DNA of 14,959 nt from JBIIJL01 sp044233795. Its GTDB lineage: Bacteria; Pseudomonadota; Gammaproteobacteria; Legionellales; Legionellaceae. This document shows, in pieces, positions 14,921-14,959 of this stretch (position 1 is the stretch's first letter; the number at the start of each line of letters is the position of its first letter). The position numbers and the translations under genes were made by a program. The stretch is taken from the NCBI GenBank assembly GCA_044233795.1, contig JBIIJL010000054.1, forward strand, positions 1-14,959. The letters run 5' to 3'. The notes under the pieces were generated by a model. That model worked only from the letters and a program-made list of their open reading frames with translations. It had not been told where the DNA came from and ran no database searches.

Positions 14921-14959
14921 GCCAAGTTAGATAATCAAAATGGTGGATCATCTAAATTT

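Overview
The window is AT-rich (about 40% GC by eye) and densely coded. It looks like a chromosomal segment of a gammaproteobacterium, most likely of the Legionella/Legionellales group. The evidence is the mix of E. coli-like housekeeping proteins (XseA, Mfd, GlpK, TldD, YccA) with Legionella-style surface proteins: a DUF1566 C-type-lectin-like exported protein, an outer-membrane beta-barrel tail, and a GT39 enzyme next to a GT2-GtrA enzyme. I assign the group by protein resemblance only and cannot name a species.

Region 1 (1-4215) starts with the C-terminal part of a GT39 membrane glycosyltransferase. It converges on a polyprenyl-phosphate glycosyltransferase fused to a GtrA membrane domain, a pair that suggests lipid-linked sugar transfer to the envelope. 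Divergent from the latter are xseA (exonuclease VII large subunit) and a small rhomboid-like membrane protease.

Region 2 (4216-9758) holds a small exported cupin-like protein on the minus strand and, divergent from it, full-length mfd (transcription-repair coupling factor). The 3' end of mfd overlaps the 3' end of glpK by 24 bp on opposite strands.

Region 3 (8289-12981) contains a likely minus-strand operon, transcribed nitrilase > tldD > glpK with gaps of 18 and 36 bp from a recognisable promoter. Divergent from it is yccA (BI-1 family), with its own promoter and a very strong intrinsic terminator.

Region 4 (12982-14959) is the accessory and most interesting part. On the minus strand, in order of transcription, it carries the tail of an outer-membrane beta-barrel protein, an exported DUF1566 protein, and a four-helix-bundle Avd gene. 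The last ~100 bp of the DUF1566 gene have the base and codon pattern of an adenine-mutagenised variable region. This is the target-avd arrangement of a diversity-generating retroelement (DGR). The avd gene has lost its middle ~45-50 codons, and no reverse transcriptase or template repeat is visible where they would be expected. Instead there is ~500 bp of degenerate sequence containing a second fragment resembling the target's GGFAA segment, inverted repeats, hairpins and a short repeat shared with the 900 region. I read this as a decayed or orphaned DGR whose diversified protein is still encoded.
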